Source: Branchiostoma floridae
Taxonomy: Eukaryota; Chordata; Leptocardii; Amphioxiformes; Branchiostomatidae
Reading direction: 5' to 3'
DNA length: 64,000 bases
Assembly: GCF_000003815.2 (NCBI RefSeq)
Contig: NC_049979.1
Span: 20,160,291-20,224,290 of the forward strand
This document shows positions 52,901 through 63,264 of this stretch, in pieces; the first letter of the stretch is position 1, and each line of letters opens with the position of its first letter. Below the pieces are notes generated by a model. The model was not told where the DNA came from, made no database searches, and was given only the letters and a program-made list of their open reading frames with translations. The position numbers and the translations under genes are program-made.

Positions 52901-55900
52901 CGGATACAGTATCGTATCTGTTCAGTGTTTTGTCGTATCCTATTAGAATCTGTGATTCGTTCGTATTTGTTTGGATTCTTCTGCATCCGCACCTAACGAA
53001 TACCGCGGTATATGCCCGCATCCGTATCGGTATATGCCCGCATCCGTATCCATTTTGTCCAGTGCTTGTCATTCCGTTTCCCAACAAGCCAAGTATTGAC
53101 GTAACGGATGAGATGGTGAGACAGGTAAGAAAACTTCCAACATTTTTTCTGCTCGAGTCCCTCTTTATATAGGTATAAATAAGACAAAGTAGTGCTATCT
53201 AATGACATTTTATGACAATACAATGGTTGAATAAAACGATTTGAGAAGACACAAGGATTAGACTTCGATCGTTTCTCTGAGTTTCTTTCGCGCTTAAAGA
53301 TGAATGCGGACATGCAGGGGTTTTCAGTACACGTTCTATTACGGAAGTGTGGCGTGAACAATGGCTCAAATGTTGTTGGTAGTTAATAGAGATCCCCGTC
53401 CTGGTTCATTGATGGTAGATGTGTCGATTAACTTGTCAAAAACTTTGGTGATGTTACGAAGTTAATATTCTATTTACTACTACTCCGTATATCAACACAG
53501 ACTAACTTTCATGCTGTGTCCCACATTGCTATCTTATTTCCTAGCGTAAAAATAACCGTTAAATCATTTCTTTTGAAGGGTTACGACGCCCGGAGAATGT
53601 TCAACCTGTCGGACGAGTTTTTCCGTGAGATGGGGCAGATCCCGATGCCTGGCAGCTTCTGGGACAGGACCATGTTCGTCCGGCCTGACGACAGGGAGGT
53701 CGTCTGTCACGCCTCGGCATGGGACTTCTACCTGGACAATGACGTCAGGATCAAGATGTGCACGAAGGTGAACCAGGAGGACCTGGTGACGGTCCATCAC
53801 GAGATGGGGCATATAGAGTACTTCCTGCAGTACGCGCACCAACCGCTGCCCTTCCGCGAGGGCGCTAATCCAGGTACACTAGAATGAGATAGAACTTTCC
53901 AAAGATATTATCCATTAGTGCCACCTAGCTACTGAAAAAGCACTGCAGTATATCCCAGATATTCTTCACAGCCTAATACAGAGATCTAGAGGGAACGATT
54001 CGATGGAAAATAAGCAGCAACATTGGCTCTTTTTGTTTTTGATCGTCTATAACGTTACATGTTAAATATGTAAATAGTATTTTTATTTGCCAATCTCTCC
54101 AAATTTGAAGCAATATCTATTGAAGCTGGCCCGATTCGTGCCAATTATCGTTTGAAAAAGAAGACACCAGATTGCTAGTATGTAGCGTATGTCCTTTTGG
54201 CCGCCAGGGTTCCATGAGGCCGTGGGTGACCTGTTGGCTCTGTCCGTGTCCACTCCCGCCCATCTCAACAAGGTCGGACTCCTTCCCGAGCTGGTGGACG
54301 ATCCTGGTAAGTAGATATGGAGCTAAAACGTCTCTCTTGATCACAGCGTTAGCCCACCGGGTTAGCGATTTTCAACGTTAGCTAGGTTCTCTTATGTCGG
54401 GAAAGGGAGTTTGTTGAGGAAAGGAGTTTGCCGTGTGTGAAGGGAGTTCCCCGTGTACTAGTCCCGTGTACTAGAAGGGAGTACTAGTTTTCCCCAAGTA
54501 TGCGACGGGAGGCTACTCCAAGTCCAACTTAATAAATTCACTGTTTTATTCCTTAACGGAAAGGCTCAGCAGTTTTTAAAATCAAATGTTTTTGCAGAGG
54601 TTGACATCAATTTCCTGATGCAAATGGCGCTGGAGAAGATCGCTTTCCTGCCGTTCGGTTACCTGATCGACCAGTGGAGGTGGCGGGTTTTCGACGGAAG
54701 CACAACGAAGGACAAGTACAATGAGGAGTGGTGGAAACTGAGGTAGATGGGTAAAAACGTCAGTCTATGCTCTCAAAGCGATTTTGATAAAGGTGGCGGT
54801 TCATGGTAGCTTGCAATAGCATTTTACCGCAGCAGTTCAGTGCTTTGATATGAACCAGCCAGTCAGTGATAATGTATTTATAATCTTGTGACTTGTGACG
54901 TATCCTAATCGTGGGTAGTTTGCAGCTGAACGATCAAAACATTTCATGTGTAACCTTAAATGTGTTTTGAAAATAAAGGTAGAAATCTAAAATCATTAAT
55001 CGTTTGAAATAGTCTTTGTCTGCACGACTTGCTCTGAATGTTATACATTTGTACATGCTTTCCTCGTCGTTTAAGGACCCAGTACCAGGGTATTGTACCT
55101 CCTGTACCGAGAAATCCAGACAAGGACTTCGATGCTGGCAGCAAGTACCACGTTCCCGCCAATACTCCATACATAAGGTACGGGGCACGTTTGATTAATG
55201 TGTTCTCTACAACGTCAATACAAATGTTTAAGAACTGACATAATTCTTATTCTGTTAGGGTGACTTCAAATGCCAGTGCTGTCGATGTTTCCTTCTTGGC
55301 GGACCCACTAAAAGTTTACCATTGTGTATCTTCTATCGGGTGGTATAAACCACACAGTTCATTTTGCCGATAAGGTACTGGTCACATTCGTCGCACGATA
55401 AATAAACGACAGCAACTTGAGGATCGTCTTGGCTGCGTCGTAGAAGACGAGCAACACTCAGAACAAAAAAAACACGAACCCAACCCAACAAAACAAAGAA
55501 ACAAGCAAATACACACGTACACGGATTGCGTTTGGCTGACGTTACGACGTGCACACTCGGAGAATGTGAGATATGTAGTAGTAGACTACTGTCTGTTGAT
55601 AACTTCTGTTCCACTGTACTTGCAGATACTTTGTGAGTTTCGTCATCCAGTTCCAGTTCCATGAGGCCATGTGCAGTCTGTCGGGCTATACAGGAGACCT
55701 GCACAAGTGCGACGCGTCCGCCGGGGCCATGAAGGACGTAGCCGGCAGCAGACTGGCGTAAGATTTAGTGTTTTACCGTACTACGATGCAAAGGGACTCA
55801 ATTTTCTACAAAACAAACGTACACTATTGATGTCCCAGAAAGTAGGCAAACTTATTCCCATTTTGGTAGAGCTTGAATTAGCAACTAGAAGCTCAAGCTA

Positions 55901-56348
55901 TTTAAAGAACTAAAAAAAAGTTACCGTCACAATGGCTGTGTTTTTGCAGAAGTCGGACATGTAAGCATGGTTTTACCGACGTCTACTGAGATCAAGGTTT
56001 CATCATGACATACTGTAAATGCATTTAAGTTCGCGGGGATTTAATTTCGCGGTAGCGGGAAAAAGGACTTTTCGCGGTGGATTTAAGTTCGCGGTAACAC
56101 CATCGACTGCAATCTAATACCATAATAGAAAAATGTTCGCGGTGGTTTTAAGTTCGCGGTGAAGTGGTCACCGCGAAAACCGCGAACATTAATCCACCGC
56201 GAACATTTCTGCATTTACTGTATGTAAAATGAATCTATTTCAAAAGCAACCATGGAATAGAGACATTCAATATCAAGTGTTGCTTACATCTATCTTTGGG
56301 GGGAGATAAAAGATGAAGAGATAGCTACAGACAGGCAGATAGACAAAC

Positions 56349-56393
<45 letters not shown>

Positions 56394-57590
56394 ATCAGAA
56401 TGTTAATGTCTATCATATTGCAGTGAAATGTTGAGGATGGGAAAGAGCCAACCCTGGCCGGAGGCGTTCGAGGTTCTGACCGGAGATCGTGAGATGTCCG
56501 CGGCCGCCATACTACAGTACTTCGCTCCTCTGATTGACTGGCTGGAGAAACAGAACGAGAACGAGACTCTGGGCTGGAATAACGGCTGGACCCCACCATG
56601 TAAGTCACGACGTTTTATGAGAATGAAACAGGAAAAAAAGTGACAAAAAAGCTATATCAAGGAGAAGTGTCTTGAAAATCTGTAAAAAAATTCATCGTAT
56701 AATAGCGATTTGCATTGTGCTTCTCTATTAGTCGATTTTTGTCGGGATTTGTTCTCATTGCCGTTCTATCGCCCGGTAATGGTCAACTAGCGTCATCGTG
56801 CGGCAAAGTGTTTGAACTGCATGCGCGATGAAGGGGAAGAGTCTTCACGTCAAAGCATGAAACTAGTGAACAATCAGCCAGCTGGGTTGTTGTCGGATAA
56901 GTGGATTACGATATTAGCCTTTAAATGAGTCATCGAAATTTTAATCATTGAGCACTTCCACTCCATACTTTTATTTCAGGGTACACATGATTGTAGAGCA
57001 TATCATAGAATGCCATGCATCTAACGTTACTCTTTTCTGGACAAAATGCCCATGTCTGTTACCATTTGCTTGTCTTTACATAAATTGCTTTATTATATTC
57101 CATCTGCGCACCTGTACAGACGACTGTGAGGGAACAGGTGGCTTCACGTGTCTGGAGGGGTCCAGGTGTGTCCGGCCTGCCGACAAGTGTGACGGGATCC
57201 AGGACTGTGACGACAACTCAGACGAGGATCCGATCCTCTGTGAAACCCCGAACGGTAGGTCTTCGATCTACAGAGCGTTTTCATGTGACATGATATATAG
57301 TGGCAACAACATGGAGGCGTACCCAGATATTTGCTTTTTTTTTACATCTAAGCATCTTCTAACAATCAAACTCTAAACTAATATTTCAGCTCACAAAAGA
57401 GAATACTAGAATATCGCATAGAAATGTAACGTTGGTAGCGATAAGAACGAAAAACGATTATTGTTTGCCTTTGACTTTTTACATTGTCAATTTGTTGTTC
57501 ATCACAGATGATTCCCCAAGAATGACATCATCACTTGTTGTCGTCTTCCTGGCAGTCCTCGCCTCGACAGTGATGACGTCAAGGATCTAG
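43939..57590 (+). CDS. ACE: ACE-family zinc dipeptidyl carboxypeptidase with LDLa module, interrupted by a transposon and a frameshift
   Basis: Exons: 43939-44139, 46348-46510, 46825-46918, 47243-47386, 47868-48059, 48320-48360 plus 53068-53124 (one exon split by the insertion at 48361-53064), 53579-53873, 54208-54306, 54598-54742, 55076-55177, 55626-55757, 56424-56599, 57120-57254 and 57508-57590. Corrected length is about 685 aa. ACE enzymes (peptidase M2) cleave C-terminal dipeptides outside the cell. Seen here: a signal peptide (residues 1-22), [16 protein letters not shown], the zinc motif HHEMGH (about 370-375) with the third ligand in [17 protein letters not shown], and [17 protein letters not shown]. 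Exon 13 adds a six-Cys LDLa module ([13 protein letters not shown]). Exon 14 is a hydrophobic tail ending four residues before the stop, GPI-signal-like. Exon 2 carries one extra base (163 instead of 162 nt; stop TGA at 46411). Catalytic residues are intact, so the gene was recently functional or the disruption is allelic. Confidence 0.9.
44140..46347 (+). other. ACE intron 1, containing a MITE
   Basis: A 2.2-kb intron with GTATCA donor and TTTCACAG acceptor. Apart from the element at 45278-45504 nothing coding is seen. Confidence 0.7.
45278..45504. mobile_element. MITE with long terminal inverted repeats in ACE intron 1
   Basis: Left GGTAACGCTGGTTCACCTTT and right (reverse complement) GGTAACCCTAGTTCACCTTT continue as inverted repeats for about 70 bp (TATCCG, GGTAA, CGTTGTTTT, AGGGATAT). 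About 227 bp, non-coding, a separate family from the other MITEs here. Confidence 0.75.
46403..46413 (+). other. Frameshift in ACE exon 2 (one extra base in a CCC run)
   Basis: Upstream frame reads ...AATNASRV-stop at 46411. The frame one base later reads [18 protein letters not shown], which aligns with the family, and it runs to the phase-0 exon end. Flanking exons 1 and 3 are both phase 0, so the exon should be 162 nt, not 163. The CCC at 46403-46405 is the simplest site for the extra base. Confidence 0.85.
48617..48990. repeat. 78-bp tandem repeat, left subterminal region of the transposon
   Basis: CTGTATCCGCCCGTATTTTGG recurs at 48701, 48779, 48857 and 48935, an exact 78-bp period. Since 78 is a multiple of three, open frames of 173 and 184 codons arise on the two strands; these are repeat products. 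Confidence 0.95.
49140..50050. other. Unique core of the transposon, possibly captured or decayed coding DNA
   Basis: The only non-repetitive part of the element. On the minus strand two overlapping frames (49507-49722 and 49229-49531) have protein-like composition (for example [23 protein letters not shown], then [19 protein letters not shown]) and overlap as if shifted. No family recognised. This could be a captured host fragment or the remnant of an element gene. Confidence 0.35.
50295..52300. repeat. 145-bp minisatellite, about 14 copies, inside the transposon
   Basis: GCTCTTTTTGGCTCAG-type anchors recur near 50300, 50446, 50591, 50736, 50882, 51027, 51172, 51318, 51463, 51608, 51754, 51899, 52044 and 52190. 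Units share TCGACAAAAAATGTGTATG and GGAAATCGGACATTGTTTCG. Inner copies are nearly identical and outer ones more diverged. ORFs of about 70-77 codons in every copy follow the period and are not genes. Confidence 0.97.
52305..52720. repeat. About 62-bp tandem repeat, right part of the transposon
   Basis: Units of GTGAGGTGGGGCAACGAATCC...AGAAAATACGGAAA...GGATCC recur near 52358, 52420 and 52481. More degenerate copies continue to about 52720. Confidence 0.85.
56011..56222. mobile_element. MITE, TACTGTA/TTCGCGGT family, copy 3 (ACE intron)
   Basis: Perfect inverted ends TACTGTAAATGCA and TGCATTTACTGTA. The interior is a near-palindrome of TTCGCGGTGG and CCACCGCGAA units. Lies in the intron between exons 11 and 12 of ACE. 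Confidence 0.85.
56349..56389. repeat. GA microsatellite
   Basis: About 20 AG repeats in an ACE intron. Confidence 0.95.
57120..57254 (+). other. Exon encoding the LDL-receptor class A module of the ACE-family protein
   Basis: The exon has GT-AG borders and is in phase with exons 12 and 14. It encodes a canonical LDLa repeat: C-x-GT-GGFTC, [27 protein letters not shown]. The acidic Ca2+-binding cluster D-C-D-D-N-S-D-E is complete. LDLa modules bind basic or lipoprotein ligands. Such a module is not part of vertebrate ACE or ACE2. Confidence 0.9.
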
Positions 57591-58263
57591 AGGGCGAATA
57601 TTGTCGACGTCATGATTTAATTCGACGACGTGTATGCAATCATTGCAATAGCAAACCATAGCACAAAACTGCGTTTGCAATTATGAAGTAACGCTATGAT
57701 CGTTTTTACTGAATTGCTAGCTGTTTTAAACCTTTTACAGTCGAGTGGAAACATTGACCAAAAAATAGAGTTTTAAGTTAAGTTTGAATCATGAGTAAGA
57801 TATCAAAAATATTCTATTTGTGTCACGTACTACAAATACTGAACAGAAATTGCTGTAGCATGTTGTTACTATGTCTTCAGTATATTTTTTCTCTTACCTT
57901 TGAGTTACGATTCTATGTGAGTAGACACGCTGCATCTTTCACCCGCCCAACCCGGGTAACAGCGACACGACGTCCCCTGTCGACCTGTTAGGTACTGCAG
58001 CCCCTCACTAAACCAGGTGGCGTGTTCACTTGATAAAAACTGTGAACATGACATGAGATGTCGTTATGAGCTGCGCATGATCCGATGTTAACAAAATACA
58101 TGTATTGTATCACTTGGCTACACAGAGACTCTTTGTAACATGCATGTGCATAATCGATCATACATTAATTATTTTGAGCATTTTGTATTTTATATTGATG
58201 ACCCAATGATTACGACAATGCATTGTTTTATGCTCGAGTCATGTAGCCTTTTAAGGCTTGTTC
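57591..58263. other. Convergent intergenic spacer between ACE and hyaluronidase genes
   Basis: 673 bp that must hold both 3'UTRs. No other gene seen. Confidence 0.6.
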
Positions 58264-61200
58264 CTAAGTCGCAGCCAAAAAACAGCCGACCTGTTTGTTG
58301 GACTGCTGTCCCTGGCTTGTAGCGCCTTCTAGCGATTCCTGTGTACTCTGCACCACGCTTTGAATGCCCTCGTCCACATTGCCAAATCTTTTGGTCTTCA
58401 TTTGTGCGTCTAGTGACGGTCTTTCGTAAGCAGTTACGCATCTGCGAAATAGATAATGTGAAACAAATGGACATACGTACACAGTCAAAAATAAAAACAG
58501 TCAAATATGCCAAAACAGGCAAGTGGGTCAAAATCATATGTATGGTAAAAATTACGTATGAACACATTTCGCCGGCGTAGAACTATCTGCTGGTAAGAAC
58601 AGCAAAAATTGCCAACATTCAGATTTCCCAAATTCTAAAAACAAGCATACATATCATAATCTATAGTTTCTAAAGGGTGATAGTAAATAATACAAAATAG
58701 ATATTGGAATGACTGTCAAAATTTGATATCAATCCTTACTAAGAGGTACATTAGAGCTGAGAGCTTGGGATTCAAGCACCTGGTGGATGTATTCTACTGT
58801 CCTCTCTCACCTGCCGTTATTGCTGCACTCTCTCCTGCTACACTCTGCAGCCTGTTTCATCATCTCCTTTGCAAGTGGCCCGAATGTTGTCGTCACATAA
58901 TCCCGAAGTGATAAACAGTTCTCCTGAAACCAGGAACGATAATGAAAATCGACCTGTCGTTAAGATTATCTAGCAGCAGTGACATTTCATAAAGAGATTT
59001 GCGTATTCGTACTCTTTCGTACTCCAGATAGAGTGAAGTATGAATACATAAGCAAAAGTTACAGTTTCAGCCTATTAGAGACCATTAGAGCATAGTACCC
59101 GAACGGACGAGACTTTCTTAGTCTTGAATGAACAGTCGGCAAATTAGTTCGCATATCTCCGGATGATCCGTTCATACGTTCGTGCGATTCCGTAGAGTTA
59201 ATGGAATACTGTAAAATGTATTTGTCAGTTTATCTATATAACATGTGACATGCATTTCAGACTTTTAAGTGTTGTTCCTAAGTGCCAACAAGATTGGGTT
59301 TAATTTCTCTAAGGTACCAAACAGAACCAGCACTCTTACCTTGGAGCTGACGTCAGCCGAGGCCCCCCAAATGACCACGCCCGCTGAGCCCTGCCCGGCT
59401 GCTTCTTGTATGGTGGAGACCATATCAGCCTGAAGAACAAAAAAAGTTTTAAACAACACGGAAAGAAATAGAGTAATTTTTCTTAACAACCATTTTTCAT
59501 TTTAATTGTGCATTCAGGTTAGTGTTGTCCTAATATTACATCTACAAGACATGTTTTCTTTGCTCGCAATGTTTTATTAAAGCACAAATAATCACGTTTA
59601 TTGCAAAGTATATTGCATGTGTTTTCATAATCATGATACAAATGCAACTTAAATCGAGTCCGATTCATCTGTGAAAGGCATGTGTGACTTGAAGTTTCTT
59701 CGTGTAACTAGTAAAGACAAAAGCATTGATAACCTTCGTGAGGCATTCCATTGAATCCCGATACCGAAGGCGCACGTAAGGGTAGACGGGGATAGCCGAA
59801 CTTTGCCGACCGTCCATAACTCGGAAGGTCTCGGCCACTCGGGCGCGAACAAACTGTTCCGAACTGGGCAGTGTTTTGAAGACGTTGGTGAGGTATATGT
59901 TAGGGTACAGAGCTGAGCTTTCCTCCCACAGCCATTGTAGGCGGTCATTGTCAGATTTCACCTCCTGGAGAAAATAAAGAGCACTTTTGCAACAACATTG
60001 TGTTCAGTTATAGCGACATTCTGATTTTCAACGTATAGACCCACTGGTAAGTTCCAGAATGAGGAACGAGTGTCATCCCTTACATCCTATTATTCAACTG
60101 TTTCCATGTGTTCAACTTGTCGGCTTGGACCCTTTGCATAGTTATTCTATATAATATGTATTTTAATAAATCGTTACCTCCGTGCAGTCGTAGCTTGATC
60201 CCTGTTGGAGTTGAATTTCGCTTGGGGAATTGTAACAATCTGGGAATAGGTAAAACCCCCAGGAGCCTCCAGGGCGTAACGTCTTAACCAGACTCAAAGT
60301 TTTCCCCATCCACGCCCTCGCTGCTCCTTCAAACGCCACTTTCGCCATTGACGTCACTTCGTGTTCGGAAACATGTGGTGACGTTTGTCTGACGAGGTCT
60401 TCTGACTTTGTACGGTAGATGCTCTACGTCGGAAACAAAAAGGAAATTAATTTTCTTCGTATAGATATTAGGACAATGCAGATGTGTTCGGCACAGCACA
60501 TCATAGATTTGTTTCACGATAATATTTATGTCGATAAAGTACAACACATGAGAGTAAAACGGGTTTCGAGTGTGCAGAGTCGGTATACGTAAAAAACGTG
60601 AAGTGTTGTGGTCGTCGTAAAAATGCACTTTAGGCAAATACATAGGATAAAGTATCAGAATCAAGAATTTTCTACTCTCCACGCAAGCAGAGATTGAGGT
60701 TGAGTCGCGTAGATATACGTAGTCGGAAAAATTACACCGGCGCTTAAGAAGCGACTACTACCGACTTCTATACGAGTACTATATATACGCGACTCAGCCT
60801 CTGCTTAGAGAGTAGAATTTCCATGAGCAGAAATAAATGGTTCTAGTGTTGAACGTACCTGCCAAACTTACTTTTGACTCCAAGTTTCGCTTCCACAGCG
60901 GCCGCCATGGTTTGAAGTCGATCACCCCTAAACCTTGATAGTCGGCGTCAGGAATCAGTCGGTATATGTCGTCTGTAGCCTTGGCAAGATGGGCGTCAAT
61001 GTCGGCTCTCTGTGATATAAATATCAACGAAGTTACAACAGTATTCCATTGAAACATTTCCGCCAGGATTCTCCGTTTTCCCCAATAAGAATACTTCTTC
61101 ACAGAATTATCAAATTGTAACTAAAATTTATATTACATCTATTACTGCCTGTACCAGTAGAACGTAGCTATAGTAACTATCCTTTAAGATACTGATACTA

Positions 61201-62200
61201 TATCCATATATATCGGATGGAGAGATAGTGGGACAATGGGTATGATGAAATTCATACAAAATTCTTACGTCGATGAAGGTTAGACATTTAGGTAATAAGA
61301 TACGCCAAAAAGCAATCACTCAAGCAACTGGACATGGTTTTGGAAATAATTTTCTAAAACCATATCCAATTGCTTGAGTAACAGTTTTTTGGAGAAGTCT
61401 TTCTTGTCTCTCTGAAATTACCCATTACCTGAGGTATCCCGCCATTGATGTCCTGGCCCGTCTGCTCGTGTATTTTCGGAGACAGTCCGAGATTCTTTTC
61501 GTAGAATATAGTGACGTATGTTCCATTCCACTCCTGTCCGGGGTTGGAGACGATATCGTACTCGTCCAGACTGAACTCAACACTAAGTAATATACAACAT
61601 TTTGGTCTTAGTAAAAGTGATGCAACACACACAGATAGTAACTCTTCAGACTGATTTTATGTAGATCTGCTGACCCATTTACGTGTGACACGTGACTTTC
61701 TGGAAATGTGACGTCAGGAGTAGGTCAATGGCGTTCGGAAGTCTGTATCGCCCGCCGTCCCCGGTAATCATTACAGGAGGTGAAATTTGATTGTCTCTGA
61801 TATAGATGATCACCTTTACTTACATTCCTAACAACTTGTCATAGACTTTTGAAGTGTCCACTGATCGAATTCGAACACCACAAAACAAAATTTGAATATG
61901 TACATCTTTGTTTTGCATGTCTAACGTTGCATTTTTACAGATGTGCTCCATAAAAATGCTTCCGACAAAGGACTAGCTGAGTCTAGATAAGAACATACAT
62001 CAACACAATATACAGTAACTACAATATATAGTAGCACAGTTCTTTCCAGCTTACCCAAACTTCTCGGCACACTTTCTAGAAGGAACATTCCACACTATGT
62101 AAAAAGGTCTGTCAGGTAGTGCTGGTCCTCCATGTACTGTGATGTACGCCTGTCCCAAACACAGAAGTAACAGGAACTCGATCCTTGAATTTGGAGTCAT
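58264..62200 (-). CDS. HYAL: Hyaluronidase-family glycoside hydrolase (GH56) lacking the catalytic glutamate
   Basis: Eight GT-AG exons (62055-62200, 61429-61582, 60872-61009, 60178-60423, 59734-59964, 59340-59429, 58811-58923, 58264-58441) join in frame to 431 aa. GH56 enzymes hydrolyse hyaluronan or chondroitin in lysosomes or outside the cell. Seen: a signal peptide, PFYIVWNVPSRKC, DEYDIV, NGGIPQ, RPLWKRN, LRPGGSWGFYLFPDCYN, LWEESSALYPNIY, SAGVVIWG, and a C-terminal Cys-rich EGF-like start (ECSRRECSNNGRC). The catalytic segment, normally VIDWExWRP, reads VIDFKPWRP: the Asp is kept, the proton-donor Glu is Lys and the Trp is Phe. The substrate-positioning Tyr residues and the Trp of VVIWG are kept. 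The protein may therefore bind glycans without cleaving them. Exon 5 uses a weak donor (AAG|GTTATC). Convergent with ACE, 673 bp apart. Confidence 0.88.
60666..60819. mobile_element. MITE with long inverted repeats in a hyaluronidase intron
   Basis: AATTTTCTACTCTCC...GCAGAG...GAGTCGCGTA (left) is mirrored by TACGCGACTCAGCCTCTGC...GAGAGTAGAATT (right). Arms of about 55 bp with small indels, about 154 bp in all. Confidence 0.8.
61320..61378. repeat. Hairpin with 27-bp arms in a hyaluronidase intron
   Basis: TCAAGCAACTGGACATGGTTTTGG... is mirrored by ...CTAAAACCATATCCAATTGCTTGA, with a short AT loop. A few mismatches. Confidence 0.8.
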
Positions 62201-62520
62201 GTAGTATAGTAGTAGCGGCTGCAACATGTGTATAAATGCATATGACTACGTGTAGACCAAAACATGTCTGGCCAGCTGTCAGTCAACCTAGTGAACTTTG
62301 ACCTGCACTCATATGAGTAAATGTACAATATCTGTAAAAGACAATAGGGGTCGCTCGTTGGTAGCGTCTGAATTGACCTAAATCTTCCCGAGCTGCAGAG
62401 GTTCCCAACGCCTCTGTAGTCAGGAGAAAGAAGTAGCCCATTGTCGCTCCTCCGTCTTTCCAGAATCATTGTCCCTTTGCCAATTGGAAAGCTTAGAAGA
62501 AAGACCGGTCCGACAGTAGC

Positions 62521-62680
62521 AATCATCTTTACCATCGCGCATATCGCTAAAGTAAGACCGGCGTTCTATGCATGACTATCCCACATGCCTCCATAGCAGG
62601 CTCTCTATGGAGGCATGTGGGATAGTCATGCATAGAACGCCGGTCTTACTTTAGCGATATGCGCGATGGTAAAGATGATT
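62521..62680. repeat. Perfect 76-bp palindrome beside an assembly gap
   Basis: 62521-62596 is exactly reverse-complemented at 62605-62680 around an 8-bp loop (CAGGCTCT). The gap begins at the next base. Sequence just after the gap (62781 on) repeats the palindrome centre (CATAGAGAGCCTGCTATGGAGG) in inverted orientation. Most simply an assembly joint or inverted haplotype copy. Confidence 0.9.
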
Positions 62681-62780
62681 NNNNNNNNNNNNNNNNNNNN
62701 NNNNNNNNNNNNNNNNNNNNNNNNNNNNNNNNNNNNNNNNNNNNNNNNNNNNNNNNNNNNNNNNNNNNNNNNNNNNNNNN
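62681..62780. other. Assembly gap (N)
   Basis: Exactly 100 Ns, the usual placeholder for a gap of unknown size. Confidence 1.
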
Positions 62781-62843
62781 CATAGAGAGCCTGCTATGGA
62801 GGCTATACCTGTCAAGCTACAGCGGTTAGGCCTACTTAGGCCT

Positions 62844-63040
62844 ACGTCACATTTCCAAACCGGGGCCCAGGCGAGAGCTTTCGAGAAAAAAGTATGAAAA
62901 GCATGATAAAAGAGACACCAAACTACACAAGATGGTAACAGAATAGTCTTTGGCATTATTTGTGCATATTTTTACGTATACATGTCTATTTTTCGTTTCT
63001 ACAAACAGCCCGACCGGGCCCCGGTTTGGGAATGTGACGT
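62844..63040. mobile_element. MITE with ACGTCACATTTCC ends, unit A
   Basis: Left ACGTCACATTTCCAAACCGG and right CCGGTTTGGGAATGTGACGT are inverted repeats (about 25 bp with GGGGCCC). About 197 bp, homologous to unit B directly downstream. Confidence 0.75.
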
Positions 63041-63046
63041 TAGCCG

Positions 63047-63264
63047 TAGTCAAATTTCCAAACCAGGCACCGGCCGGGCAGTTTTCGGGAACAAAAGTAT
63101 GATATACATCTAAATCTACACATCTACACGATATAGAAGACACCGAGTTTCACAAGACGTAAAGAGAATAGTCGTGGAATTATTTGTGTATACTTTTACG
63201 TATGAATTTCTATTTCTAGTTTCCACAAAGAGCCCGACCGAGCCTCGGCTTGGAAGTGTGACGT
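63047..63264. mobile_element. MITE unit B, tandem relative of unit A
   Basis: Shares with unit A the blocks AAAAGTATGA, AGACACC, GAATAGTC, ATTATTTGTG, TTTTTACGTAT-like and AGCCCGACCG, in the same order. Ends GTCAAATTTCCAAACC and GGCTTGGAAGTGTGACGT are imperfectly inverted. Confidence 0.7.

Larger units (their letters stand above)
48361..53064. mobile_element. 4.7-kb CACTG-ended (CACTA/EnSpm-like) non-autonomous transposon inside ACE exon 6
   Basis: The left end CACTGGAAAAAATGG and the reverse complement of the right end, CACTGGACAAAATGG, match at 14 of 15 positions, with weaker similarity beyond. The element is flanked by a CTT duplication (48358-48360 and 53065-53067). CACT(A/G) ends and 2-3-bp duplications are the hallmark of the CACTA/EnSpm superfamily. 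Removal with one CTT copy joins NIYNL to [13 protein letters not shown], a continuous ACE exon. The interior has subterminal arrays rich in GGATACG/CGTATCC, resembling the subterminal repeats where CACTA transposases bind, plus a central 145-bp satellite. No ORF looks like a transposase, so the element is probably non-autonomous. Confidence 0.85.

Noticed and set aside
48361-53064. Insertion interpreted as a normal ACE intron
   Set aside because: The ends are CACTGG/CCAGTG with a CTT duplication, not GT-AG. No in-frame splice pair near the borders restores the exon, although transcript data could still show cryptic splicing.
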